Below are positions 32,182-44,264 of a stretch of DNA of 64,000 bases, in pieces (the stretch's first letter is position 1; every line of letters begins with the position of its first letter). The stretch covers positions 124,001 through 188,000 of the forward strand of contig JACEVL010000469.1 of the NCBI GenBank assembly GCA_020284085.1, written 5' to 3'. A program made the position numbers and the translations under genes. Below the pieces are notes generated by a model. That model ran no database searches. It was not told where the DNA came from and saw only the letters and a program-made list of their open reading frames with translations. This DNA comes from Aporrectodea caliginosa. Taxonomy: Eukaryota; Annelida; Clitellata; Crassiclitellata; Lumbricidae.

Positions 32182-32988
32182 GGGGCCGTCCATAAAGTAC
32201 GTCACGCTATTTTTGACCATTTTTACCCCCCTCCCCCCTGTCACAAACGGTCACAAAACTCGGACCGCCCCTAAAGTACGTCACACTTTCGAATAGTGAT
32301 TAAATAATAAAAAGGAAACAAAACAATTTGACTAAAAAAAAGACTAGTACTATTAAAAGAACCGCTAGTGGATATTAAAGTAAAAAAGCGTGCACGGTGT
32401 AATTTCGTTTTAATATACGATGACATATGAATTTAAGTGGGTATTTATTAGATAATACAATGGCTTGGTATCATAATATATTTTAAAGAATGACGTAATA
32501 TAATTGTCTATAAGTTCATGATAATAATGATTAAATTATTATGAATATTACCTCTGAATCCTCAAAATTTTGTATTATAATAATTACTATATATATATGT
32601 AAAAATTAAATTCAGAATTTATCGCTCAGTGACATAATTATGCAGCGGACAACATAGAAATAATAATACTTCCGAAAGCAAGGCTAATACATAAACAAGG
32701 CTTCGCAACAGCATTATTACTAGCGCTCCTAGCGAGAGGAATCGTGAAAACACATTCAGGAGATATGCATTTCATGCTATTTTGACATAAAACTAATTAA
32801 AATGTTTCAGAAAATTTTTGAAAATTATTTTTAAAGCTACGAAATTCTACTAAAAAAATAAATTATAAATAAAATAAAATAAAATAAATGTGTGACGTCA
32901 CACATGGCCTGACCCCTCCCCTGTCACAAACTGTCACACTTTCTTAAACCCCCCCCCCTGGAGCGTGACGTACTTTATGGACGGCCCC
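32182..32988. mobile_element. 807-bp MITE with perfect 26-bp inverted ends
   Basis: Ends read GGGGCCGTCCATAAAGTACG then TCACGC and are exact reverse complements. The subterminal regions hold C-runs and repeated TGTCACAAAC / GTCACAC words. Flanking AAT on each side may be a 3-bp target duplication. There is no coding capacity; the interior is AT-rich. I recall similar ends in widespread invertebrate MITEs but cannot assign the superfamily. Confidence 0.88.
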
Positions 32989-33129
32989 AATGTAGATACG
33001 TTTGAAAAGTGAATCAAGGTAACTAACAGATAAATTTTCAGCAACGTTTCTAATGAAACCAATTAAGCTTACAGTTGCAAAACTTGCATTAGTTAGTGTT
33101 TATGTGAGAGTAACTCTGTATCGTGTCGT

Positions 33130-33420
33130 ATCGTATTTAAGTATTTGTAAAGCGCCTCTCGTAGGGTGAATCGTTCAGAAGCGCTCCCATTGTGCCAAGC
33201 CCCGCGAAAATAAACAGGTTTTGAGAAAAGCGAAGGAAGAAGAGAGACTGCCAGAGAGAATTTCAGAGCGAACAGACGGAGAAAGCGCATTCCAAAGAGA
33301 GGGACCAATTGAAGCAAAGGAACGAGCCTGAGCCATAGCAGTTCTACTACGGGGAACCAAGAGGTCAAGTCTATTGCAGGAACGAAGTGGACGGTTGGAG
33401 GAAGCTGAGTGAGGCCGAAG
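33130..33420 (-). mobile_element. LINE C-terminal fragment and tail
   Basis: The minus-strand frame 33175-33360 contains RSRTAMAQARSFASIGPSLW and NALSPSVR followed by LKTCLFSRGLAQWERF, the LINE ORF2 end. The tail (GCGCTTCTGAACG..AGAGGCGCTTTAC) precedes ATACG repeats, like the copy at 18690-18978. Confidence 0.78.
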
Positions 33421-33503
33421 TATTATATATACTAATATCTATAATACTTATATTATATATAATACAGTATACGAAGTATACTGTAGGCCTATAGTTCCGT
33501 ATA

Positions 33504-33606
33504 TGTTGCATTTCTGTGAATTCCGCAAAAGCGAATCGTTCACGTACTGATTAACCAGTAACTTACTTGAACGATTTGCTTTTCCGTAATTCACAGAAAG
33601 GCAACA
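33504..33606. repeat. Imperfect 39-bp hairpin
   Basis: Arms 33504-33542 (TGTTGCATTTCTGTGAATTC start) and 33568-33606 pair with a few mismatches around a 25-base loop. Confidence 0.8.
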
Positions 33607-35006
33607 TTCACTGTATAGCGCGAAAACTGTTGGAATGTGGTACATTCCTTCGTTCATTCCTTCCTTCCTTCTCTACGATCTTCTTTTCTTCATTCAGTTA
33701 ATCAGTCACTCACATTCTGCCAGTCAGTGACTCACTCACGCTCACATTCTCTCTAACTCAATCAGTAATTCATTCATTTATCCATCAATTGAATTTCAAT
33801 TCACACATTCACACAAAAAGCAAAATCAGCTCGCCGGTTACATTAGCTAATGAAATGATGATTTAATATGAGTCATTCCTCAGTTTAGTCAGACGAACCA
33901 ATGATTTAAAGAAATCACAGACATGTTATTCGTACAGAACGTTCTGTTCAGCACGAAGTCTATGATTTCTGTAAATATTTTCAAACGAAATGCCAGAAGT
34001 CGAACCAGAGAAATATTTATTGGCATACATCTTAAAACAATTTCGTAGATTAGGGATGTCATTTGGAATATAATTATAATATCATTCGGGTAATGGAAGG
34101 CATAATGTCAATCAGAACGAGTTCATATTAGTGGGCATTAGTGGGCATAAATTTTCGATCCAAAATGTGATCATTACCTGTATAATCAAAATTAATATGA
34201 CCATTACAGGAGCCATTTATTTTGGAGACTTTACCTTTGAAGATTGTGTTCTCGAGAGGACCGTTCGTTGGAAGGATGGTCTGTTGCAGACGGTGGACAA
34301 GAGGAAGGACGACTGTAGAAGGATGAACTCGAAATGAAGCTGTGACTGAATTGAAGGAAGTTGGGGAAACACTCAACTTCTCCTTGCTGTCGTCTTCGTA
34401 AATGTAATTATATAATGGATAAGTTGCACGCCGTATGATAATGAAGGAAACCGCAGAAATATTTAGAGACGTTAGGTGTGTACAAGTTTAGGTAGTGGCG
34501 TGTGTTGAGGTCGTTGTTCCTTGTTAGTTCCGGTCTCATGGGATGTCGTAGATTTCTCTCCGTTTTCGGATGATACTTGTAAATCGAACGAGGGGCATTG
34601 GGTCTCTTCGAAGTTTGCTAGTTCCATCGCCAGGTTGGCTGACACTTGTATTCTTCGTCACTTTGATGACTGTATATTTTGACATGCATACAACGCATTA
34701 AAGTTCGTTTTATCTTAAGCCCTATTATGCTGTCTCCTTCCTCAGACACGGAGCTAACATGTACATTGTTTTCGTACGGCGTGTAGTTTGAGCATGCTGC
34801 AGCAATACAAATTAGAGTCATGTGGATAATCGCAGCCGATATCTTTAGCCATAGGTTGCGTTCTATGTATTGATTTGTTGTGTACGGAATGTGCTAGTGG
34901 TGTGTTCGGATCTGCTCCAGGTACTCTCAAGTTCTCAGTTATTCATCTAACTTGTCGTTGATATTTTTGCTTCAGGGCAATTTTTTTTATCCTATCATGA
35001 TTGTGA
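33607..35006. other. No supported feature
   Basis: Only a short CATT/ATTC-rich stretch (33650-33800) and small open frames. The minus-strand frame at 34618-34821 has a hydrophobic start but no identifiable domain and is not called. Confidence 0.4.
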
Positions 35007-35605
35007 TTAACCCTTTGGAAGTGAGTTGAAGCATTGGAACGTTTTAGGTGAGGTGGGGTATGACATACCCCAATACATATTTTTCAATTGCAAGTCGCAA
35101 TATCAACTACACAACATTAATTGTGAGCTAAACTATAGTTTTGTAACCAATTATCAGCTAAACTGGTGATTATGAGGAGCAAATAAATGTTTTCAATCAT
35201 ACTCGAAATGGCCAGCGCGGTACGCTCAAAATCAAAGCGGCCCTCTGCAATGGCATCTTCATGGCCCTTGAAACATGTAACTTTTGCAAAACGTGACATT
35301 GGCTAATACCTGTATTAACCCGTTTTTGCCCAGTGTTCCATTATTGGAACATTTTGCAAATACTTTCCTTACTTGTAATTTAGCGCTATATAGTGAATAA
35401 GCTTATAAATAATCACCTGCCATTGTAAACAGTATTTCTAAGATATATCTATCGAATAGTTGTCAGATACGGTCTTTATCAGCACTTTTGTGTAAAGAAA
35501 TTTCGACAAATTTCGACGAAAAGGTACATATAATATAAAATTCAAAAGAATAAAGATCTTTTAGAAGTTGCTGTTTTTGGTACTCTAATATCACTTATAT
35601 TCCAT

Positions 35606-36563
35606 GGTTCCCATCGAAAATGTCGCGAAGAAAATGTCGCGTTAAAAATGTCGCGGACAAAATGTCGCGGATATAAATGTCGTTGATATATAATGTCGCG
35701 GATACAAATGTCGCGGATAAAAATGTCGCGGTTAAAAATGTCGTTGATACATAGTGTCGCGGATAAAAATGTCGCGGATAAAAATGTCGCCGTTCACAAT
35801 TTCGTCGCGTCTTGTTTACTATCTGCTCTATTGAGCCAGCAATGTCTTTGACCTCAAAATTAGCGAAGCGTGATACCTCGAAGTCGAAATCTTTTGATGT
35901 CAAACATATTTCGCGTCTTGTTTGTCTTGCCTTGAATCGAATACGAACATTCTAGTACGAACATTATAGTACGAACATTCTATTTTTTAATACGAACATT
36001 GTAGTACGAACATTGTAGTACGAACATTCTAGTAGGCCTACGAACATTCTAGTAGGAACATTATAGTTTTTTAATACAAACATTCTATTCTCTATACGAA
36101 CATTCTAGTAGGCTGTAGTACGAACATTCTAGTACGAACATTCTAGTAGGAACATTATAGTTTTTTAATACTTTAGTTTAGTATATCGTATATCGTTCTT
36201 AATAGTTTAGTCTTCGTATATCGTATATTGTCTTCGTATATCGTATATCGTTCTTAATAGTTTAGTATTAAACGGTCAAAGTTAAAAATTGTCTTCGAAT
36301 TTCGTTCTTCATAGTTTAGTGTTATAGGCTACTGTCATACGGTTCCCAGTATGGTGAAAATGTCGCGGGGAAAATATCAACGACATTTTTATCCGCGACA
36401 TTTTTATCCGCGACATTTTTATCCGCGACATTTTTAACGGCGACATTTTTATCCGCGACATTTTTATCCGCGACATTATATATCAACGACATTGTTATCC
36501 GCGACATTTTGTCTGCGACATTTTTACCGCGACATTTTCTTCGCGACATTTTCGATGGATACC
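35606..36563. mobile_element. Foldback element with 15-bp satellite arms, 9-bp TSD
   Basis: A 958-bp element flanked by a perfect 9-bp duplication ATATTCCAT (35597-35605 and 36564-36572). Ends read GGTTCCCATCGAAAATGTCG and, inverted, GGTATCCATCGAAAATGTCG. Both arms (35606-35795, 36355-36563) are tandem 15-bp units of AAAAATGTCGCGGAT in opposite orientation. The interior (35940-36160) carries a different repeat of about 15 bp, TAGTACGAACATTCT. Open frames in the arms are repeat artefacts. The structure resembles Drosophila FB elements. Confidence 0.92.
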
Positions 36564-36780
36564 ATATTCCATGATAGGGCTAATTTTAATGTGTTTGTGC
36601 AACTAACTTTAATTTGGACTTTTTGCAATTATATTGTATGTTCCATTATTGGAACACTGGGCATAATGGGTGCAACATTTTCTCGTTACCGGCTCTTATA
36701 TTGCATTTCACAATGAAATTTAGCTTGGTTTAGCGAACTTACTCGCATATAACGATAAGTTTTTTGAGTTTGCATCATCA

Positions 36781-36853
36781 TCCATACATACATACATGCT
36801 TACATATATACATACATACATGCATACATTCATACATACATACATACATACAT
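36781..36853. repeat. (CATA)n microsatellite
   Basis: CATACATACATG-type run inside the nested TTAA element. Confidence 0.85.
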
Positions 36854-37819
36854 GTCATGCACACCAGAGCGAAGAAGATAGTGCTGAAGAAAAAACTGGT
36901 GAAACCCTGAACATTCTGAGCTTCAAGGATTCTGTTCTTCAAGGATTTGGTTCCAAGTGCCAGTGTGGTTCTGGCCGGCATTCCCTTCCACGATAATTTT
37001 CTTCGCTTGTTTGCAGAGAAAATGGTCATTTTTAGAATATTTTTCTGTTCTTTGTCTGAACTAAGGCACAAGTATACTGAATATGGGCCCCAACTCTTTA
37101 TATACAGCACTGTGATAGCAGCTAGAACATTTGTGCTTGGTTATTTCACTTTAAATAATCATAGCTGTACTTGGTGGTGTTGGCGTGGATTATGTTATTG
37201 TCTGACCCCATAATGTGCCCAGTGTTCCAATATTGGAACATAGGAACAAAATCAAAATAAATGAAAAATTAAGGTGGCATGGCTATTCTGGCATCAAACT
37301 GTGTAACATAAATCAAAATGAAGCAAAAATAAAATTTGGGCAAAAATGGGTTGATGGGTAAATTTTGCATCGATGCAAAACTATAATATCTTTTATCTTA
37401 TATCTGCAATATCTTCTATTATCGCCCATTTTCCTCTGCACTGAGCCATTACTTTTTTAATTAATTAAAATCACATGTAGGCCTATACGAACAATTATAA
37501 TTTCAATTTAATATGCAACAAAATAGGATGGCGACTGTTTGAAGTTTCTAATTGCAGTTTGAGGCATTAGAGCGTTGAAAGCTTCTCTTATTCGTAAATC
37601 GATAAGGTTACGATAAGAACTATACTCAAGGAGTATAAGAACAGAGCTGCGAAGTAAGATTCAGTCGAAGGAATCTTAATCGAACGGAGTTAGACGTCGT
37701 GTCGATTTCGGTAGTGATTTAAATCTACGTTCGTGGTTTAGTTCGTCGGAACTTTCCTTGAACTGGACGATTGGATTAACGTCGATAGTGAGGTGAATTC
37801 AAGAGCGAAGAGGTACTTA

Positions 37820-37895
37820 CAAGTCATCCATGAGTAGAACCCTTGAACAGGCGCTATATAAATTGATTGATTGATTTATTTATTTATTGATATTA
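37820..37895 (+). mobile_element. SINE/LINE tail remnant with (TGAT)n end
   Basis: GAGTAGAACCCTTGAACAGG then CGCTATATAAATTGATTGATT is a diverged copy of the shared 3' tail. Confidence 0.65.
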
Positions 37896-39100
37896 TACTT
37901 CATTCTAAGAAGATGCAATACAATGTGGATTCTACGCTTTACAGAAGAAACTCACTCACCAATTCAAATAAAGACGTGATCGTCGTCATCGTCGTTCTAC
38001 AGTGAAGACTACGCTTATTCGAAGTCAAGACTGTTGGGGTTGTACAGCAGTGACTACAAAGATATCTACGTGGGAGGTATTTAGTTTCCCTTAAGGCTTA
38101 ATACCATGTAGACTGCGCTGGTTTAAGTAAGGATAGATTAAAGTATTAAAACGATCTTAATAGATTACCCTAGACTAGAAAACGAGACCATATTTAAATA
38201 ATATTTAATTAGTTTGACAATTTCACATCAATTAATATTCAAACTTGAAATGTGTTGGATTGATTTCATTGGTTGAACTATATAACTTGACATACATTCA
38301 ACCAATTACAATGGATATAAACATTAAAGGTAACACGTGCACACGATCGGTGCATACCAGAAAATAGATGAATATCTATTATTAGGGGACCGTTACAACG
38401 AGATTATTTTTACATGATAACGGAGTAGGCTAATACATAAATCCTTGGGACAAGTCTAAAAAAATTCTTTCAAATATATACTGAAAATCCGGTTCACCAA
38501 GTTGTATTTTAAAACATACACGATCATATAATACATGCATGTAAAACACGTGACATTTTTAGCTTAATACAAATCATTTTGAAATTGCAGACTAATGCAA
38601 TAAGTACTATAGCCTAGGGATTGTATCGGAGTGGAACATTTTAGATTCAAAATAAAATAAAATTGTAATAAATTACTTTTTTTGCTTTGCATTACTTTCA
38701 AATATCTTAAATTGTAAGACTCATCAAAAACATTTTAATATCCACACTTAGCATGATCAGACTATGTATCGTTTTTCGAGAAATGACCGGGGACAACTGA
38801 ATTGTTAATTTATGCATTTGCCGGAAAAATGACTCATTTACATACATGGCTATGACTAATAGCCTCTCCCAATAAAGCTTATTTCCTGGATTTTCCATTT
38901 CTATGTCTCGGTCTGTCTAACTCCAATTAATTTTGCACATTTAAACTGATTTTGAGATCTTGATATCTTATGGCTATTGCAACAATTATTTTCATTTTCA
39001 GAGCACAGATGCTATAATAAAGTAAAACTGTCACATAGATAATATAACGACTGTGAATAATGATAATGAAATTAAAATCTGTTACCTGCTACTGGTCTAG
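37896..39100. other. No supported feature
   Basis: AT-rich sequence without a recognisable gene or repeat. Confidence 0.4.
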
Positions 39101-39109
39101 TTCGCTGTA

Positions 39110-39285
39110 ATATAATATCGGTAAGAGCGTATACGGCTGAGTCTCAGTCGCCTTTGTGTGCGAGAGCGCCTATTCAAACGGGCAAGCAGTAGCGAATGAT
39201 CTCACCCGATTAGTTCAGTGAAAAATTAGCAGGGTCGAGGCCATTTGCGGTCACTATATAAAATCGATTATTTTAACATTTACAT
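39110..39285 (+). mobile_element. Possible LINE 3' tail
   Basis: GGGTCGAGGCCATTTGCGGT and CACTATATAAAATCGATTATTT resemble the tail class seen at 30452-30490 and 41160-41265. The coding part is too decayed to confirm. Confidence 0.4.
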
Positions 39286-39759
39286 TTACTAAAGGTTGTT
39301 CCCATTTCTTCCAGCAGTTCACGATTTTCAGACCATGTGAGTGAATATTGTTCACTAAATTACAAAGCGATCACTACATTTTGTTCAAGTTTCTCGTCAA
39401 TCGATTGATCTGTAGGTTTTATTTAGTGACGCCTTCAGTACTGTCACTGCACCTGTTCCTTGGGTCGTAGGTCCCTACTCAACTGTCTGCAGCGCTACTC
39501 ATAATATCTTGTACGAAATAACGTTGAATATTTCGACATCAACGTACGCGCGTATCCGTTGTTCTCAATCGGGGTTCCTTCTTCAAAAGAATGTGTATTA
39601 CACTAAATTAGGCCTACACAGTTTTCCCAAGCTACAATTGACGGTTAGGCCCTATCACAATTTCTTTCATCTCATCGAAGTCCGAGCTACAAATTAGTGG
39701 CACATATAACGTAAAATTAAAACTACCTTATGCATTCAAGTGACGTCTGGGCATCAAAG

Positions 39760-40588
39760 GGTTGCCAGACGTCCGGCAAAAGGAGGACATGTTCTCCTTT
39801 TTGACATCATGTCCTCCGTCCGGCAGGCAAAGCTAAAAACCTGGAAAATGTCCGGCTTTTTGCATATTTCCTGTAGGCCTATTGGGCTATTGCTCTTATT
39901 TTATGACAGTGTTTAACGACTTTACACGCGCATGTTGTCCTACTTGGGGAAAACATGCTGACTCTGTGAATGGAATCATTCTTACAAAGTACAATATGAA
40001 TAATGTTTCTTGAGAGAAGTTCTATGCATATGTTATTGGTAACGAGGAATTGCTGCGAAGAGTTGGCTCCTCATAGAAATAAATAAATAATAATAATAGC
40101 TTAATCTTTGTTCATTATTTCAAACGCAGTCTGATTACAATTAATAGTGTGAATGGATGATCACAAGTTATTACTGGAGTCGAATTTTACTATTTGGCAG
40201 CCATGAAGGTGCCCATCACGTCCTACTGCTCATTTTACCAACGCCATCTGGCGAATGAAAGGTTCAGTCAACCTTTGGGGTAGCGGGAAACGATCCCGCG
40301 TTCGTGCCGATATTCTGCTCTTCGCGCCATTACTCTAACCCACTCCCAATACTAAATACTGTGCGTAATCAAGAAGGTGCGATTGCTTAAATATAAGTAC
40401 TTTGCAACATTATGATAAAAGAACCTCAATTGATTTCCTATGCAGCTTTCCAGCTTGACTTCGTTTCTTGGTTACTTGGGAGACCCTCTGACTCCGAAGT
40501 CCGGAGTCAAACATTAAACGCGCCCCCCTTTGTCCTCGTTTCCGACTTTCTGTGTCCTCCTTTGGCTACCCTTGTATCTGGCAATCTA
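39760..40588. mobile_element. Possible hAT-like element
   Basis: GGTTGCCAGACGTCCGGCAA on the left and, inverted from the right, GATTGCCAGATACAAGG give a short GRTTGCCAGA inverted end, followed on both sides by AAAGGAGGACA. This pattern is common in hAT elements. No clear target duplication was found, so the boundaries are approximate. Confidence 0.45.
40262..40350 (-). mobile_element. tRNA-like SINE head or tRNA pseudogene
   Basis: On the minus strand the sequence reads GGGTTAGAGTAATGG (A-box-like) and, about 40 bp on, GCGGGATCGTTTCCCGC, which resembles a tRNA T-arm with a disrupted B box. No intact acceptor stem is formed, so it is not a functional tRNA. Confidence 0.45.
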
Positions 40589-41039
40589 GGCATGCCTGAA
40601 CGATATACATTGCATTGAGCCATACACTAACATAATTCGCTTGTTACTAAGCTGGAGTCTTGCGCTTAGCTTTGCGGTAGCGCTTTTGAAATGTGGAGAT
40701 TATGATTACGAGTAGAGATAAGGCCAGAAGAGTTGATCTCTATCTGCAAGATTAAACAAGGCAACGATGTATCCTACAGGGAAGAAAAGAAATTAGACCT
40801 ATCTAATCGGGATTTGTTAACTATAATAAAAGGCGGTATTGAAATGCAATTCGTTCATGGTGAAGAAATGAACACAAGAGCTTGCTTCTGACATCTGGAT
40901 TCTGATATCGAACAGCATGTGGCCTGGATATCAGCACAGAATAGAGACGACTGACAACCAACTGTAAAATGCAATCCAGAGAAGGCCGGAATAAGCCATA
41001 GAAAACGACGACGTCGTCGGTCATCATGGTTACCGCTCT

Positions 41040-41265
41040 GCTGATTCGGTTGAGTCCTTGAAGACTAACGCAGAGACTTACCTGTTCACCAGGGCTTCTT
41101 ACTCTGATCGATGTTTCAGCTGGTCTTGTGGGCGCCTTTGTTCAACCTAGGCTTGTTCCGTTAATGTTATAAATCTCTGTGGGTGCCCTTGTAGAGGCAT
41201 GGATATGTTACGGCTCCATGGAAACTGTCGTTGTTGTTATTATTATTATTATGACAACGACGTCG
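41040..41265 (+). mobile_element. LINE 3' tail
   Basis: The LKTNAETYLFTRASYSD frame near 41056-41106 is the end of a LINE ORF2. It is followed by a tail with GCCCTTGTAGAGGCATGG and GTTACGGCTCCATGGAAACT and a (TTA)n end, like the element at 30160-30490. Confidence 0.65.
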
Positions 41266-41279
41266 TCGACGACGACTAC

Positions 41280-41286
41280 GATGAAA

Positions 41287-41352
<66 letters not shown>

Positions 41353-41366
41353 ATGATGATGATGCG
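41280..41366. repeat. (GAT)n microsatellite
   Basis: More than 20 GAT units directly after the LINE tail. The poly-Met and poly-Ile frames are artefacts. Confidence 0.95.
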
Positions 41367-41639
41367 TAGTGCACTATAATGATCCGATTGTGACATGAAT
41401 ATTCAAATGCTCTGCCAAATGCTTCAATTAATGTAATTTGATGACAACTGACGACAACACAAAACAGCGACCAATAAATGAGACCACTGACAATTAATTA
41501 AAGTTGCACTAAAATGTTAAACCCATCATCGATCAGTTCCTTTGGACGAACGCTGGGCCACGTACGAAGCGATATAGGGACCTTTCTAGGATTAATTCTA
41601 ACGATGCGTTTCATAAATTAAATATTTATTACTAATCCA

Positions 41640-41995
41640 CAGCGCATTGTTTATCCAGTTTCTGTTTTGTTCTGCCTCTGTATTGAGGGTTCAGCCCCTC
41701 CATTCTTGCACGAGTTCTGCTGCTCCACTACGCGCGTCCACGGTCGCTGCTCTATCCGCTCAGCTGCACAAGCTCAACTTATTGTCTCTCGCTCGTAGAC
41801 TGCTATCAGGAAACGCCGCGCCTTCTCATTGGTTGGCCCTGTGCTCTGGAATGAGCTCACTACTACTCTTCATCTAAGCTTAATACCTATTGGTTACTCT
41901 GCCTCGCTCTCGACTACCCTAGAGACTGTTCTCGTCAACTGGAGTTGGACTGGGAGAGCTCCTGCGTTGGCAACTTTGAAAGAGCGATAGGCCTA
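41640..41995 (+). mobile_element. Decayed LINE C-terminal fragment
   Basis: The frame 41785-41875 reads TAIRKRRAFSLVGPVLWNEL, the ORF2 end motif, with CT-rich LINE sequence upstream and GGGAGAGCTCCTGCGTTG and TTGAAAGAGCGATAGG downstream as a degraded tail. Reading frames are broken. Confidence 0.7.
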
Positions 41996-42659
41996 TTATA
42001 AAATTGGTGATATAAAGAAATATAAAATTGCTGTAATAAAGAAAGGTGATAATCAAATTCTGGCTCTTGCACCTGGCTTGCATACAAACGTCGTAGCTGT
42101 ATTTTGCCCAAAGCTGCTTACATTTTATGTAAATGCCATTCGCTTATGTAAACTAACATAATTGCATAAATTAACGTTCAATTTAACATTGTCTAGGTAC
42201 ATTGACTCAGGAATTAAATTATAAAAAATATGCACTTCGCAGAAATTACACTCTGCAGAAATTCAATAGTGGTAGATAGCCTACATGCTATTAATGCGCC
42301 TTGAAGTAAAACTTTATAGTTGGAATAGACCGAAATGACAGTCGTATTTCGATCTCATGCTTTCAAAATTTCCAAGAAAAATAGGAACGACAACCCACAA
42401 CAATTCAAATTAACTCCAAACTGAAAATCTAGCAAAGAAGAAACTTCAGACCGAAAATAGCATAGACCGAATTTTACAGATAACTCACTGTAAAAGTTTG
42501 CTCTATTCAGCATCTATACAGCGCTCGAAATTAAACTTGGGCTTCTCGCTTAATTTTTAGAGTATAGAGCTGTAGACATTTGGATTATGAGAGTGCGGTC
42601 ATTTAGCTTTGCAATTTTTGAACGTAGAGATATCCTTTTCAAATCGATAATCCTGTATA

Positions 42660-42735
42660 GGCAACTGTGGTCGGGAGCGCCTCTGAGTAGATATCTTGAA
42701 GGGACGCTATATAAATATCTGAAATGAATGAATAT
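42660..42735 (+). mobile_element. SINE/LINE 3' tail remnant
   Basis: GTCGGGAGCGCCTCTGAGTAG-type box, CTTGAAGGGACGCTATATAA and a (TGAA)n end. It is the cleanest isolated copy of the tail shared by the SINE at 30815 and LINE tails. Confidence 0.75.
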
Positions 42736-43690
42736 TGGACTGGTCTTCTAGATACGGAGCTGATTAAGGATTGATGTTGTTGCCCAATCAATGACATGTG
42801 CATTAGGGTGGAGTGAAAACAGCCGAAAATATATTTTCTTGCAAAAGTTTTATAATAGTGTAAATTTACTTCAAAATATTTTTCATTTTGCTTAGTATAT
42901 ATTGGCGGTCAAAGTTTTAAGTAATAAATTCTTTTTAAAGACGTCCATGTAGTGCACTTTTCTTTAATAACGGCCAAAGTCTTAGATCGACATGCCATAA
43001 TTATAAGATCGGAGAGCTCCGGAAATCGCATCTGGTGTGCCACAGGATAATGGACTCGTAAGGCCTAATGAGTGCAACATCACTGCCAGGAACAAAATCA
43101 GGAGAGAACGAAAGAAGTACCAAAGCTCAGTTCAGTCAGGATGTGCCCCAGTATGACTGTGAGTGTTCGTGCCTTGGGCGTTTATTTAACGGTTGAAAGG
43201 ACAGAACCTTAAAAAATTCCAAAAAACTATTGACGTTTTATAATGTAGAAACTCAGGCATTCAGATCAATGAACGAAAAGAGTCATTTCAGGTAAAAAAA
43301 TCTTCGAATGCTATCCTACAGGATATTAATTTGACAACCTATCCTCTTTGCTGCATGGTGCATGACTGCATGACTGCATAATTGAGCCATGGGTTCATGT
43401 ATAGAGTATTGCATTTCAGCAATACTTTGCTGTGACACAACATAATTGTCTATATGCGATTTTTACCTAAAAAATCAGAATTTGAAGTATTGCATCAATG
43501 GTTGAGGGTCGAAGATATCATTTAAAATTTAAAATATTTGGTGTATTTTTTTCTCTACCCAAGATGCAAATTTTTCCAACTATTAAAATTTCATTTATAG
43601 AAAAATTCACTCCTCCCTAATGTGCATTAGGTATTGAAGCAATAAAAGCAACCAATCAATAATACTCTATACTTTCTTTGTAGAACAATA
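42736..43690. other. No supported feature
   Basis: AT-rich sequence without a recognised gene or repeat. Confidence 0.4.
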
Positions 43691-43699
43691 ATATCTATC

Positions 43700-44262
43700 T
43701 GAATAAAGCCAAAACACACACATGTGTATGAATATAATTTTATTACGTGTGCATGCTGGTTGCATGTACCAAGTAGCTACAGTGTATGTACGTAAGTATG
43801 AATGTTTGCATGCATGCATGTATGTATTTAGTCATACTTAAATACGTGCATAAATAGGCATTCATTATATTGTGCATAGGCTATACTATGTGTTTATATG
43901 CATGGATGCATGTCCGTGAGGAAGCTATGTTCACACGTATGTATGAATGCATCTACGCATTCTACGATGATTATATTATATCAGTCAATCAATCAATCAA
44001 CTTGTTTCATTGCTCACCAAAGAACGGAACATTGTAATACCATGAAAGTGTTAAACAAATACATGAATCTTTCTAGTGGATACAAAGGGGAAGTCCATCT
44101 GAAGATCCCAGACAGGCCTGTTATGTTGATGGCGACTTTACAAGTGTTCAAGCAAATTAACTTCTGTAATCAGTAAAGTTTCTCATATAGTGTGTATGCA
44201 AGCATGTGTGTATGTATAATTGTATATATATTTTATATATGTATGAATGTACAATTGTACAT
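43700..44262. repeat. Dispersed (TATG/CATG)n-rich region
   Basis: Repeated TGTATGTA/GCATGCATG words occur across about 550 bp, densest at 43780-43840 and 44190-44255. The frame at 43898-44176 has no domain. Confidence 0.55.
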
Positions 44263-44264
44263 AT

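Larger units (their letters stand above)
35319..37350. mobile_element. Second TTAA (piggyBac-like) element, nested
   Basis: Left flank TTAA at 35315-35318 and mutated TTGA at 37351-37354. Ends read CCCGTTTTTGCCCA and, inverted from the right, CCCATTTTTGCCCA. Palindromes GTTCCATTATTGGAAC at 35335-35350 (16 bp from the left end), the same word at 36640-36655, and GTTCCAATATTGGAAC at 37224-37239 (111 bp from the right end). This mirrors the piggyBac relic at 16262-17944. A stretch near 36940-37020 (SASVVLAG...DNF) may be a transposase trace, but weakly. A foldback element lies inside. Confidence 0.85.
35011..37535. mobile_element. TTAA element (family of 58877-59504), split by nested insertions
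   Basis: 35011-35314 and 37355-37535 together align with 58877-59350: the same TTAACCCTTTGG start, the palindrome GGGGTATGACATACCCC at 35055-35071, GGCCAGCGCGGTACGCTCAA and TTTTGCATCGATGCAA words. The right terminal repeat is missing beyond about 37535. Another TTAA element (35319-37350) has inserted at a TTAA between the two halves. Confidence 0.85.

Noticed and set aside
34618..34900. Minus-strand frame with a hydrophobic start (about 67-90 codons), possibly a small secreted protein
   Set aside because: No recognisable family, no splice or promoter support, and a single copy; not enough to call a gene.
35595..36549. Minus-strand frames with FYPRHF- and NVADK-type repeats
   Set aside because: They are translations of the 15-bp units of the foldback arms.
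35606..36563. CRISPR-like regular repeats
   Set aside because: Units are contiguous 15-bp tandem repeats with no spacers, and the genome is eukaryotic.
41179..41396. Poly-Met and poly-Ile open frames
   Set aside because: Translations of the (GAT)n repeat.
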